DNA of 64,000 nt from Mucilaginibacter sp. Bleaf8. GTDB lineage: Bacteria > Bacteroidota > Bacteroidia > Sphingobacteriales > Sphingobacteriaceae. Both the position numbers and the translations under genes were made by a program. Shown one piece after another: positions 1 through 7,639 of this stretch. The DNA lies in NCBI RefSeq assembly GCF_018390515.1, contig NZ_JAHBBK010000002.1, positions 787,743 through 851,742 of the forward strand, given 5' to 3'. Below the pieces are notes generated by a model that worked only from the letters and a program-made list of their open reading frames with translations, did no database searches and was not told where the DNA came from. How positions within the stretch are numbered: position 1 is the stretch's first letter; each line of letters starts with the position of its first letter.

Positions 1-942
1 CTCAAACATTTCCTGGTAGGAGCGGCTTACCCGCAGTTCGGGCGCGTTTTTGGCATTCAGCGTTAATATCAGTGTGCCATCATTGTTAGTGATATGGAAA
101 TCGGGAATAACCTGCTGCTGCTTGGTATTTACCTCATTCGAATCACCTGGTTTCGGATTCAGCTTCAAAATCTCGTTCACAACGGCGCGAAGCTCGTTGG
201 AATTCATGTTCAAAGATTTTTCTAGTTTATCGTAATGCTTGCGGGTAAACTCTTCCAGGTAATTTTCAACCACCAAAATGGCTTTCTTTATAATCGGGTC
301 GTTTACGTCTTTGCGGCGCAGTTGAATCAGTAAACATTCCTGCAAGCTACGTGCACCAACACCGGGTGGATCGAAGCTTTGAATTACTTTCAGCATTTCC
401 TCCACTTCCTCATCCTCGGCCATAACGTTTTGTGAAAAGGCCAGGTCGTCTGTTAGTGACATGATAGGACGGCGCAAATAACCGTCATCATCCAAACTGC
501 CGATAATTTGCTGTCCGATACGAAAGTCTTTATCCGATAGCGGAACCAGATCCAGCTGGGCCTGAAGGTTTTCAAAGAAAGAACTTTGAATAGCGATAGG
601 CATTTCCTTACGGTCTTCCTCGTCATCGCCGTTCTGGTCGTAGCGTGAGCCGTAATCGTTTAAGTTATCGTCTTGCAGGTAATCGTCTATATTAAACTCG
701 TCATGCTCGCCATTGTCATCATCGCCGTTATAGGTGTCCTCATCCGGGTCGCGGTCAGGATACTGCTCCTCCGGCTCGCTCATGTTGGTTAAACTCAAAT
801 CTTCAAGCGCAGGGTTTTCTTCCAGCTCCTCTTTTATACGTGCATCTAACGATACCGTAGGAACTTGTAACAGCTTAATAAATTGTATTTGCTGCGGCGA
901 AAGCTTTTGTAAAAGTTTTTGTTGAAGATTCTGTTTTAACAT
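1..942 (-). CDS. rpoN: RNA polymerase sigma-54 factor, N-terminal part (runs off the left edge)
   Basis: Alternative sigma factor that binds core polymerase and recognises -24/-12 promoters, needing an AAA+ activator. The reading frame is open from the ATG at 942 to base 1, giving 314 residues without a stop. The start MLKQNLQQKLLQKLSPQQIQ is the glutamine- and leucine-rich Region I that contacts activators. Residues about 60-110 are very acidic (Region II). The rest, including a stretch ending in a GVGARSLQECL-like motif near residue 190, is the core-binding region. The DNA-binding HTH and RpoN box would lie beyond the window. A TAnnTTTG box lies 15 nt upstream. No -24/-12 promoter was recognised by eye in this window. 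Confidence 0.95.
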   Translation of the reverse strand, partial: MLKQNLQQKLLQKLSPQQIQFIKLLQVPTVSLDARIKEELEENPALEDLSLTNMSEPEEQYPDRDPDEDTYNGDDDNGEHDEFNIDDYLQDDNLNDYGSRYDQNGDDEEDRKEMPIAIQSSFFENLQAQLDLVPLSDKDFRIGQQIIGSLDDDGYLRRPIMSLTDDLAFSQNVMAEDEEVEEMLKVIQSFDPPGVGARSLQECLLIQLRRKDVNDPIIKKAILVVENYLEEFTRKHYDKLEKSLNMNSNELRAVVNEILKLNPKPGDSNEVNTKQQQVIPDFHITNNDGTLILTLNAKNAPELRVSRSYQEMFE

Positions 943-957
943 AAATATAGACTGTGC

Positions 958-965
958 CAAAAATA
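958..965 (-). promoter_or_regulatory. -7 promoter box of rpoN
   Basis: Reads TATTTTTG on the minus strand, matching the Bacteroidota primary-sigma box TAnnTTTG, 15 nt before the rpoN ATG. Confidence 0.45.
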
Positions 966-1108
966 CACTAATCTGCCGTATTAATCAAAATGTAAAGCGG
1001 ATTGACTCTAATGTAAAATGTATTATGGTGTTTTTTTGTTTGCTGTAACAAAATTTTTCACAGTTATGTTTTTAACGTTAGATTAGCCTGAAAGTAAACT
1101 AATCGCTT

Positions 1109-1504
1109 ATGTCGATCATTAAAGAATTTAAGGAATTTGCCATTAAAGGTAACGTTTTAGATTTAGCTGTAGCTGTGGTAATAGGTGCAGCATTTGGTAA
1201 AATTGTTAGTTCGCTGGTGGAGGATATTATTACGCCAGCTATACTTACACCTGCATTAAAGGCCGCCAATCTGAGCAATTTGAGCCAGCTTGTAGTGCCC
1301 GGTACGGCTATCAAGTACGGGAATTTTTTGTCGCAGATTATCTCTTTCGTGATAGTAGCTTTTGCATTGTTCCTTTTCATTAAAGCGATCAACCGGTTCA
1401 AAAAGAAAGAGGCCGTTGCACCAACTGTAGCGCCTGCACCATCCAAAGAAGAACAGCTGCTTACCGAAATACGCGACCTTTTGGCTGCTAAAAAAGATAT
1501 TTAA
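1109..1504 (+). CDS. mscL: Large-conductance mechanosensitive channel MscL
   Basis: Homopentameric inner-membrane channel that opens under extreme membrane tension to release solutes on osmotic downshock. At 131 aa it has the family's usual length. It starts with the amphipathic N-terminal helix (FKEFAIKGNVLDLAVAVVIG) leading into TM1 (about 15-40). TM2 lies at about 72-95 and ends in the basic FIKAINRFKKKE. The C-terminal helix (EEQLLTEIRDLL) is the cytoplasmic bundle. The gene stands alone and overlaps the convergent ChaN-like gene by 4 bp at the 3' end. Certain. Confidence 0.97.
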   Translation: MSIIKEFKEFAIKGNVLDLAVAVVIGAAFGKIVSSLVEDIITPAILTPALKAANLSNLSQLVVPGTAIKYGNFLSQIISFVIVAFALFLFIKAINRFKKKEAVAPTVAPAPSKEEQLLTEIRDLLAAKKDI

Positions 1505-2364
1505 TTATCAGCCTTAATGAGGCGGCCATCGGTTACAATTACGTAGTCGTTGGCCGAATTGTATTTGCTCCAGTCAATTTGCTCAAAATTATCGGTGGCA
1601 AAAGCCGCGATGTTGAGTATGCGTGTGTTGGGTGCATAGTTTTTAAGCTGTGCAGGGGCACCCAGTTTGTCCTCACTGTGAAAGCCGCCATTGATCTGTA
1701 ATACTTTGTAACCGGGATGTGTTTTCAGAAAGCGGGCAACAGACCAGGCCATGGTAGCATCCCATAAAGATTGCGACTGATATAATTGCATGCCCGGCAT
1801 ACTGCCATGCCCACCCATTATGGCAGCAAACTTTTCATGATAAGCGCCTGATGCGGTATCAACAGGCAGGGGAGGTAACCAGCTTTTGGCATTCACATCC
1901 AACTGTTGCAGACTGCTTAAGCCAAGCCGCGTAACACGGTTAGTATAACGCGCCGGTGCGTTAGCCGCTATAACCGGCAGGTGCTTCTCTTTAGCCAGTT
2001 CTATTAGCGGGCGGTAATCCTTATAGTTAGGCCATGCGCGGGCTTCGGTTACGAAATTTTTTTCGCGGATCAGGCCACCAAGGTATTCATTCAATATGGG
2101 CTGCGTATCTGTCTCGAACATCTCTAAAGATAGTGCTGCTTTCTGCGGGTACTTTTCGGCAAGTTGCTGAAATAGCAACAGTTCGAGCGAGTGGCCAACG
2201 GAATCATTATGCTCTTCACCAAAAAATAATACATCAGCCTTAGCCATATCATCAATTATATGATTAATGGTTACCTGTTTTTGCTTGCTCGTACTATATA
2301 TTTTATAACTTTGAGCCGATGCCAGTAGCGGTAAGGCTATTAAGATAAAAATCAGACGTTTCAT
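1501..2364 (-). CDS. ChaN-like haem-binding uptake family protein
   Basis: Exported protein of 287 aa with a signal peptide (residues 1-17, ending LLASAQ). The motif LFFGEEHNDS near residue 48 and GGHGSMPG near 187 are typical of the ChaN/Tiki-like family, whose Campylobacter member ChaN binds stacked haem. Some related proteins act as metal-dependent peptidases, so haem uptake is a family-based guess. No lipobox cysteine follows the signal, so it is probably periplasmic rather than a lipoprotein. It is a single gene converging on mscL. Confidence 0.8.
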   Translation of the reverse strand: MKRLIFILIALPLLASAQSYKIYSTSKQKQVTINHIIDDMAKADVLFFGEEHNDSVGHSLELLLFQQLAEKYPQKAALSLEMFETDTQPILNEYLGGLIREKNFVTEARAWPNYKDYRPLIELAKEKHLPVIAANAPARYTNRVTRLGLSSLQQLDVNAKSWLPPLPVDTASGAYHEKFAAIMGGHGSMPGMQLYQSQSLWDATMAWSVARFLKTHPGYKVLQINGGFHSEDKLGAPAQLKNYAPNTRILNIAAFATDNFEQIDWSKYNSANDYVIVTDGRLIKADN

Positions 2365-2428
2365 ACGGTATTGCTATAGCGGCAAAATACAGGCAAAAAA
2401 CAACATCGGCAAATTGTAATAATTATAT

Positions 2429-2458
2429 TTGATTACTAAAGTATAATTGCTACATTTG
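2429..2458 (+). promoter_or_regulatory. Promoter of rpmH
   Basis: TTG at 2429-2431, a 19-nt spacer, then TACATTTG at 2451-2458. This is a full match to the Bacteroidota -33/-7 promoter pattern. TATATTTG at 2424-2431 is a second possible -7 box. The ATG is 42 nt downstream. Confidence 0.7.
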
Positions 2459-2500
2459 CACTCCCTTTTTTAAGAATAAAGAATATAATATCATACAATC

Positions 2501-2659
2501 ATGAAAAGAACGTTTCAGCCGTCTCAACGTAAAAGAAGAAACAAGCATGGTTTCCGTGAGCGCATGTCAACAGCTAACGGCAGACGAGTATTAGCTGCAA
2601 GAAGAGCTAAAGGAAGAAAAAGATTATCAGTTTCTGACGAGCGTCGTCACAAAGCATAA
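2501..2659 (+). CDS. rpmH: 50S ribosomal protein L34
   Basis: A 52-residue, strongly basic protein beginning [19 protein letters not shown] and ending DERRHKA, which is the L34 signature and length. It binds 23S rRNA in the large subunit. It is followed 80 nt later by rnpA, the conserved bacterial order. Its promoter is clear upstream. Too short for most ORF callers but unambiguous. Confidence 0.98.
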   Translation: MKRTFQPSQRKRRNKHGFRERMSTANGRRVLAARRAKGRKRLSVSDERRHKA

Positions 2660-2739
2660 TACCGGTTGCTTTCCTCATTATTAAGTTGAGGATTGGAGCC
2701 GTTTGATCACTAATTCGGTTTACCAATATAAAGCAATCA

Positions 2740-3141
2740 ATGTACACTTTTAAAAAGGAAGAACGGCTATGTAATAAAAAGCTTATTGAAGGGCTTTTTC
2801 GTAGCGGGTCTTCCTTTTTGTGTTATCCGTTTCGCGTATCCTGGCAGCCGGCTGTTTTGCCTCAAAATGTACCCGTACAGGTATTGTTTGCAGTAGCCAA
2901 AAAGCGCTACAAGCATGCGGTTGACCGTAATCTGGTTAAACGGCGTATACGCGAGGCTTATCGTTTGCATAAGCAGGAGTGCCTGTATCAATATTTGCAA
3001 CAGCAGCAAAAGCAAATCATTTTATCGGTAGGCTATGTTGGTAAAGAAATTACCGATTATAAGTTTATGGAAAAAAAAATGCAGAAACTTTTGCAGCAGC
3101 TTAACGAGTTAGTAAATGCAGATGTTGTTACAACGGCTTAA
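2740..3141 (+). CDS. rnpA: Ribonuclease P protein component
   Basis: Basic protein subunit (133 aa) of RNase P, which helps the catalytic RNA remove tRNA 5' leaders. The family signature is visible as [20 protein letters not shown] near residues 50-69, the RNR motif that contacts P RNA. It starts [17 protein letters not shown], typical of the family. It sits in the conserved order rpmH-rnpA-yidD, and its 3' end overlaps yidD. Confidence 0.96.
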   Translation: MYTFKKEERLCNKKLIEGLFRSGSSFLCYPFRVSWQPAVLPQNVPVQVLFAVAKKRYKHAVDRNLVKRRIREAYRLHKQECLYQYLQQQQKQIILSVGYVGKEITDYKFMEKKMQKLLQQLNELVNADVVTTA

Positions 3142-3358
3142 GGCTGCCATTGCCGCGGTTTTCATCGCGCTGATACGCGTTTATCAAATCGTGTTATCAC
3201 CTATACTGGGCGCTTCGTGCCGGTTTACGCCTACCTGTTCGCGCTACGGTATTGAGGCTATAAAAAAACATGGGCCTTTTAAAGGAGGCTGGTTAACCTT
3301 AAAACGCATTGGCCGGTGCCACCCTTGGGGCGGGCATGGCCCCGATCCTGTACCTTAA
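3116..3358 (+). CDS. yidD: Membrane protein insertion efficiency factor YidD
   Basis: Small (80 aa) membrane-associated protein that aids YidC-dependent insertion of inner-membrane proteins. An amphipathic N-terminal helix is followed by the conserved block [19 protein letters not shown] and [18 protein letters not shown] with its three cysteines. It overlaps rnpA by 26 bp, or by 20 bp if the second ATG at 3122 is used, so translational coupling is likely. yidC itself is not in the window. Confidence 0.95.
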   Translation: MQMLLQRLKAAIAAVFIALIRVYQIVLSPILGASCRFTPTCSRYGIEAIKKHGPFKGGWLTLKRIGRCHPWGGHGPDPVP

Positions 3359-3364
3359 AAAGAT

Positions 3365-4051
3365 ATGGCACTTATTTTACAGATAGAAACTGCTACCACC
3401 GCTTGTTCTGTTGCTTTAGCACAAGATGGTAAAATACTGGCATTGAAAGAACGCAATGAGCGTAATATACATGCAGAGGTAATTACCGTTTTTATTGAAG
3501 AAGTAATGGCCGCTGCCGGTAAAAGCTATGCTGAACTGGATGCCGTAGCTGTAAGTAGTGGGCCAGGGTCATATACAGGTTTGCGTATTGGTGTATCAAC
3601 AGCCAAAGGGTTATGCTTTGCGATGGACAAGCCTTTGATCGCTGTAGAAACTTTACAGGCTATGGCTGATGGAATGTTGGCCAATCCAACTGATAGTAAT
3701 GTGTTGTTATGCCCCATGATAGACGCGCGCCGTATGGAGGTTTATACCGCGATTTTCGACCATCAGGCTAATCGCATCCGGCCTACGTCAGCCGAAATTA
3801 TAGACGCCAACAGTTTTAACGACCTGCTACAACAGCAGCCAATTCTGTTTTTTGGTGATGGTGCCGATAAATGCCGCTCAACATTTGAAGGTAATACCAA
3901 CGCCCGCTTTGCCGCCGACTTTATCAATTCGGCACAATATCTTACCAAGAGAGCATCTGAAAAATTTGCTAATGCGGAGTTTGAAGATGTAGCTTATTTT
4001 GAACCCTTTTACCTGAAAGACTTTATAGCCGGCAAAAAAGCTGCGCAGTAA
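3365..4051 (+). CDS. tsaB: tRNA threonylcarbamoyladenosine biosynthesis protein TsaB
   Basis: ASKHA-fold partner of TsaD in the t6A37 tRNA modification complex (TsaB-TsaD-TsaE). It is 228 aa. The N-terminus ILQIETATTACSVAL and the motif SGPGSYTGLRIGVSTAKGL (about 58-76) are diagnostic. It lies 6 bp after yidD, so it is probably the last gene of the rpmH-rnpA-yidD-tsaB run. The related t6A-modifying enzyme MtaB is encoded at 32.4 kb. Confidence 0.95.
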   Translation: MALILQIETATTACSVALAQDGKILALKERNERNIHAEVITVFIEEVMAAAGKSYAELDAVAVSSGPGSYTGLRIGVSTAKGLCFAMDKPLIAVETLQAMADGMLANPTDSNVLLCPMIDARRMEVYTAIFDHQANRIRPTSAEIIDANSFNDLLQQQPILFFGDGADKCRSTFEGNTNARFAADFINSAQYLTKRASEKFANAEFEDVAYFEPFYLKDFIAGKKAAQ

Positions 4052-4073
4052 TTCTGGGTTCGCGAGAGTTAGT

Positions 4074-5501
4074 TTAATTAGCAAACATTTTTGTCCATAA
4101 GCGCCCTAACGGGCCGGAACCACCGCCGGTAGGGGTATAGCTGCTGTTGCGCCATCTTTCAAAACGCTTACCAAACTTAACCGAAAATCCTACAAATATA
4201 CTTCCGCCCGAGTAAGGCATGTTTTTTTCAACGGCTGCTGCGTTCCCATTGTTAGACCGGTATAGGTTACCAGTTTGGGTTAGCTGCTCGCTACCTATAT
4301 AAAACTCAACATTTGGTGCCTGATACATCAGTTGTCCGCCAATGCTGGTAACATAATTATCCATAGCGCCGGTAGCGGTTAATACCATCGGGCCAAACTG
4401 TATATGATTTACCAATGCCGCTGTAGCACCAGGATGGTACACATTTTTTGAAATGATAGCAGTGGGTGTATAACTTAACTTTTCGCCGGCAAACTTTCGG
4501 CTCACGGCCAACTCTGCACGGCCTTCAATAGGGAGTGTGCGGGCATGCTGCTCAGGCATTTCCTGAACCAGGTTGGCTAAGCCGGTAAATACATTACTCT
4601 CTCTGCTATTAGTTAGGAGGCCGGTAAGCAGCGTACTGTTTCCAAAGGTACCAAACCGGTATGTTCTGAACTGGTTGCTCCAGTGTATAAATCCAAAATC
4701 TTTAAGGTTAGCTTGAATTTGAATATTACCCGGCGCAGTGTAGTTAGCGCCGATACTTATTGCAGCTCCGGGGTTTTTATATGCATTGGAAATAAGACGC
4801 CGGTTAAACTGTCCCAGTTCGTACGAGCTGGAATAACTTCCCCGCATATACCAGTCCGCATTGTTACCCGACGGGTCGAATTGTATACTGGATTCATTCA
4901 CGCTGATCCTATCGTATGCAATGCCCATAAGTCCGCTTAATTTAAAGCCTAAGGATAGGTCTTTGGTTACCTTTTCACGATAGGTTAAGCTTAGTTGCAT
5001 ATAGCTCTCATAATAGCCGTTGCTATTGAATATATTGTTATAAGGTCTATCTGTTTCAAATGCTTCAGAGCCGTTAAAAAGTGCAAATGTTTCGTCTGTG
5101 AAATTACCACGGCCATTGCCCTTAATCTGCATCGATGCTCCCAGTTCCTGATCGCCGTTCTGGTTACTCAAAAACTTGAACATAAAAAGATAAATATTAG
5201 CGTTTGCTAAAATGTGGTTGGGTTGTGTTTGCCCTATCTGCAAATTTTGAGTGTCATATCCGCTTAAAAAAAGTCGGGATTTGAGCGTGGTTTGGGCATT
5301 CCCTTTCAGATATACGAAGGTATTAACGTTGGGTACAAAAAAGTTAAATGCAATAGTGCGTGTAGTATCTTGTTTAAAAACCGCTTGCGACGGGTTTTCA
5401 AAAGATTCGTATAACGTTCCCGTGTTGTATTGGGAAAACTTTTGAGCAAATGCTGTTATACTGCAGGCTGTAAGCAACAAACAAAGAAAAAACTTATTCA
5501 T
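4074..5501 (-). CDS. DUF5723-like outer-membrane protein
   Basis: Unnamed exported protein of 475 aa with a signal peptide (residues 1-20, ending TAFAQ). The rest is rich in alternating hydrophobic beta-strand segments and aromatic residues and ends in a VGFSVKFGKRFERW-like strand, so a beta-barrel is likely. It resembles the Bacteroidota DUF5723 family by recall; no function is known. I chose the ATG at 5501; a TTG one codon earlier is in frame. It sits between tsaB (convergent) and another unknown envelope protein read in the same direction 79 bp upstream. Confidence 0.65.
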   Translation of the reverse strand: MNKFFLCLLLTACSITAFAQKFSQYNTGTLYESFENPSQAVFKQDTTRTIAFNFFVPNVNTFVYLKGNAQTTLKSRLFLSGYDTQNLQIGQTQPNHILANANIYLFMFKFLSNQNGDQELGASMQIKGNGRGNFTDETFALFNGSEAFETDRPYNNIFNSNGYYESYMQLSLTYREKVTKDLSLGFKLSGLMGIAYDRISVNESSIQFDPSGNNADWYMRGSYSSSYELGQFNRRLISNAYKNPGAAISIGANYTAPGNIQIQANLKDFGFIHWSNQFRTYRFGTFGNSTLLTGLLTNSRESNVFTGLANLVQEMPEQHARTLPIEGRAELAVSRKFAGEKLSYTPTAIISKNVYHPGATAALVNHIQFGPMVLTATGAMDNYVTSIGGQLMYQAPNVEFYIGSEQLTQTGNLYRSNNGNAAAVEKNMPYSGGSIFVGFSVKFGKRFERWRNSSYTPTGGGSGPLGRLWTKMFAN

Positions 5502-5580
5502 CAAATTATATAAGATGCTATTAAACGTTTGTGGCTTAGGGATTATAAAAAAGTACTTTACTAACTGTCAACTTGTGATT

Positions 5581-7155
5581 TTATTTAACTGCAACGCTGT
5601 CTTGTTTGGTGCTTTGCAGGCAAAAGTTAGTATAAAATTCATTATCAGCTGCACTTAGCTGATAGGATGCTCCATAAAAGTTTTTTAGACCCGGCTCTTG
5701 TTGGTAAATCTTATAGCTGTCCGCTTTCAAGTTACGTTTTAGCACCGGACTAAGGTTTTTAAAGTTAACGTAAAAAGCTACGTTACATTGTTTGGCTTGC
5801 AGATTTTCAAATGCGGCAAAGTTTTCCGTTTTATTTAAAAAACTGCTGTTTAAGTAATTTTCCTTGTAATTGTTAAGTTCCCTTGGTGTATTGGCCAGTA
5901 CCAGATAGTTATCCAAAATTATAAAGTAGGGTCTGCGAAATTCCGTAAAAGCATCCCCTAATAGAAGATAAGGTATACGGTTATAATTCAGCTGCCCGGT
6001 CTCTTCATCAAGCATTGTGCTGATATTATTCATGAATGGACGGAGTGCTGAGCCATTTTTTACCTGGATAATAGCGAGCTTTTCGTCGAAACGCGTAGTC
6101 ACGATTGCAAATTCGTTGCTTAGCAGTTTGTTTAATTCATTTTGTAAAGCAATACCTGTTTCTGCTTTTATTTTACTTAGTAGTGCGTTTTTTTCTTTCT
6201 TTAAGCCTGCTTTTTGTTGCCACTTGTCAAGAAGCTTTACAAAACGGCCTATATCATTTACTGCAAAGCTACAGCTGTAAGCTGTTGTGATTGGAAATAC
6301 ATCTTTTAAGTGCGTATCAACAGGCTTAAAGTGGCTGAAGAGTGAAAGGTAACTTGCTTTGTGGGCGTTGATACTGGTATATCCGTTAAACATCAGTGCA
6401 TCTGTTTTGTAGTTCAAGCTAAGCGTTGACGTGGCAGTTGTGATGCGTAACGGTTGCAAAATATCGGTATTGGCTTGCCTGAACAACTGGCTGAACAAGG
6501 GCGTAAGTTGTTGTGTGTTGATATACAACGTGCCTAAGGTATTACTGGCTTGCTGATCGGATAGTACTTTGAAATTGGAGACGGATGGTGCTTTATACTG
6601 AATACATTGCTCTACCAGGTTTCTGGAAAAACTTCCGGCGTACACGTTGTTGATAAGCTGGCTTATATAAAAGTCTTTATTGATAACGTTGAAGTGAATG
6701 GCAAAGCCCGGTTTATTCGCAAGCTGCTCTTGTTTTATGGAAAAGCCGGTATCGCGTATGGCTAACAAATCCTGCACCTTTAAACCGCCGGTATTAGTGG
6801 CTATGGTATACAAAAGTTCGGTGCTATGATCACTTTGCGGATGTAGTGATATGTAGAGGTTTTGACCATTAAGCGCCGGTTTTATAACCACATTATTCAA
6901 TACAGTGTTATGTAATACAGCAAGTTCCTGTTGCTTTGAACGGCCGGTTATGGATGAGAATAATGCACTGCTGTCGTATATATCGTAAAAGCTGTCATCA
7001 TTATTAAACTCAAAAATCAGGGCAGCGGTAGAGGGTATGGTATTGATTACCTGGCTACCACGTAAGCCTGGCAAGCTCAGGTTTTTGAAATAAGTAACTG
7101 TTATCACAGCGGTAGCCGCTAGTAGGAGCATGGTAATGATAATCAGTCTTTTCAT
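5581..7155 (-). CDS. Unrecognised membrane-anchored exported protein
   Basis: A 524-residue protein with one N-terminal hydrophobic segment (about 3-22) and a long mixed alpha/beta remainder. I do not recognise a catalytic motif. The alternating pattern and the phrase TIPSTAALIFEFNN near residue 38 recall the DUF3352-like family of Bacteroidota, which is only a weak match. I take the ATG at 7155; a GTG two codons earlier is possible. A TAnnTTTG box lies 16 nt upstream of that ATG. It may be cotranscribed with the downstream DUF5723-like gene. Confidence 0.6.
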   Translation of the reverse strand: MKRLIIITMLLLAATAVITVTYFKNLSLPGLRGSQVINTIPSTAALIFEFNNDDSFYDIYDSSALFSSITGRSKQQELAVLHNTVLNNVVIKPALNGQNLYISLHPQSDHSTELLYTIATNTGGLKVQDLLAIRDTGFSIKQEQLANKPGFAIHFNVINKDFYISQLINNVYAGSFSRNLVEQCIQYKAPSVSNFKVLSDQQASNTLGTLYINTQQLTPLFSQLFRQANTDILQPLRITTATSTLSLNYKTDALMFNGYTSINAHKASYLSLFSHFKPVDTHLKDVFPITTAYSCSFAVNDIGRFVKLLDKWQQKAGLKKEKNALLSKIKAETGIALQNELNKLLSNEFAIVTTRFDEKLAIIQVKNGSALRPFMNNISTMLDEETGQLNYNRIPYLLLGDAFTEFRRPYFIILDNYLVLANTPRELNNYKENYLNSSFLNKTENFAAFENLQAKQCNVAFYVNFKNLSPVLKRNLKADSYKIYQQEPGLKNFYGASYQLSAADNEFYTNFCLQSTKQDSVAVK

Positions 7156-7171
7156 AAGCACGAGTGTAAAG

Positions 7172-7179
7172 CAAAGTTA
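7172..7179 (-). promoter_or_regulatory. -7 promoter box of the 524-aa envelope gene
   Basis: Reads TAACTTTG on the minus strand, a match to TAnnTTTG, 16 nt before the chosen start. Confidence 0.45.
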
Positions 7180-7248
7180 TATTTTTTACTTTGCGGCCAT
7201 AAAGTAATTATTACAATTGGCTAATTTAGCTGTTTGCCAACCATACGC

Positions 7249-7635
7249 ATGAACAGAACAATCATTATAACAGCTGCTATATTAGGCGCTGTAGCCGTAA
7301 TAGCAGGCGCTTTTGGCGCACACGCTTTGAAGGCAATTTTATCTCCGCAGCAAATACAAATTTGGGGTACGGCAGTACAATATCATTTTTATCATGTTTT
7401 TGCGTTACTGTTTTTGTCAACCTTTGCGCGCGATAAAAACAACCTGGTATTTGCCAGCTATTGGCTGTTTTTGCTGGGTATCTTATTCTTTTCAGGCTCG
7501 CTATATCTGCTTTCGTTCAGTGGCGTGTTGCATTGGAACTGGCTACATATCTTGGGGCCAATTACACCGGTAGGCGGATTATTGTTTATCTCCGGCTGGA
7601 TTACCCTGGCGTTGGCTGCTATCAGAAATAAATAA
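7249..7635 (+). CDS. DUF423 family membrane protein (YgdD-like)
   Basis: Small inner-membrane protein of 128 aa with about four transmembrane helices. The N-terminal GAVAVIAGAFGAHALK and the central SGSLYLLSF and PVGGLLFISGW blocks mark the DUF423 family. The role is unknown. I start at the ATG at 7249 rather than the TTG at 7234, because the family begins shortly before the first helix. It ends 4 bp before priA and probably shares its transcript. Confidence 0.85.
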   Translation: MNRTIIITAAILGAVAVIAGAFGAHALKAILSPQQIQIWGTAVQYHFYHVFALLFLSTFARDKNNLVFASYWLFLLGILFFSGSLYLLSFSGVLHWNWLHILGPITPVGGLLFISGWITLALAAIRNK

Positions 7636-7639
7636 ATAC

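Noticed and set aside
1099..1446. 115-codon minus-strand ORF
   Set aside because: Antisense shadow of mscL, which is certain.
2365..2500. Replication origin near rpmH-rnpA
   Set aside because: rpmH-rnpA lie near oriC in many bacteria, but there is no dnaA and no cluster of DnaA boxes here.
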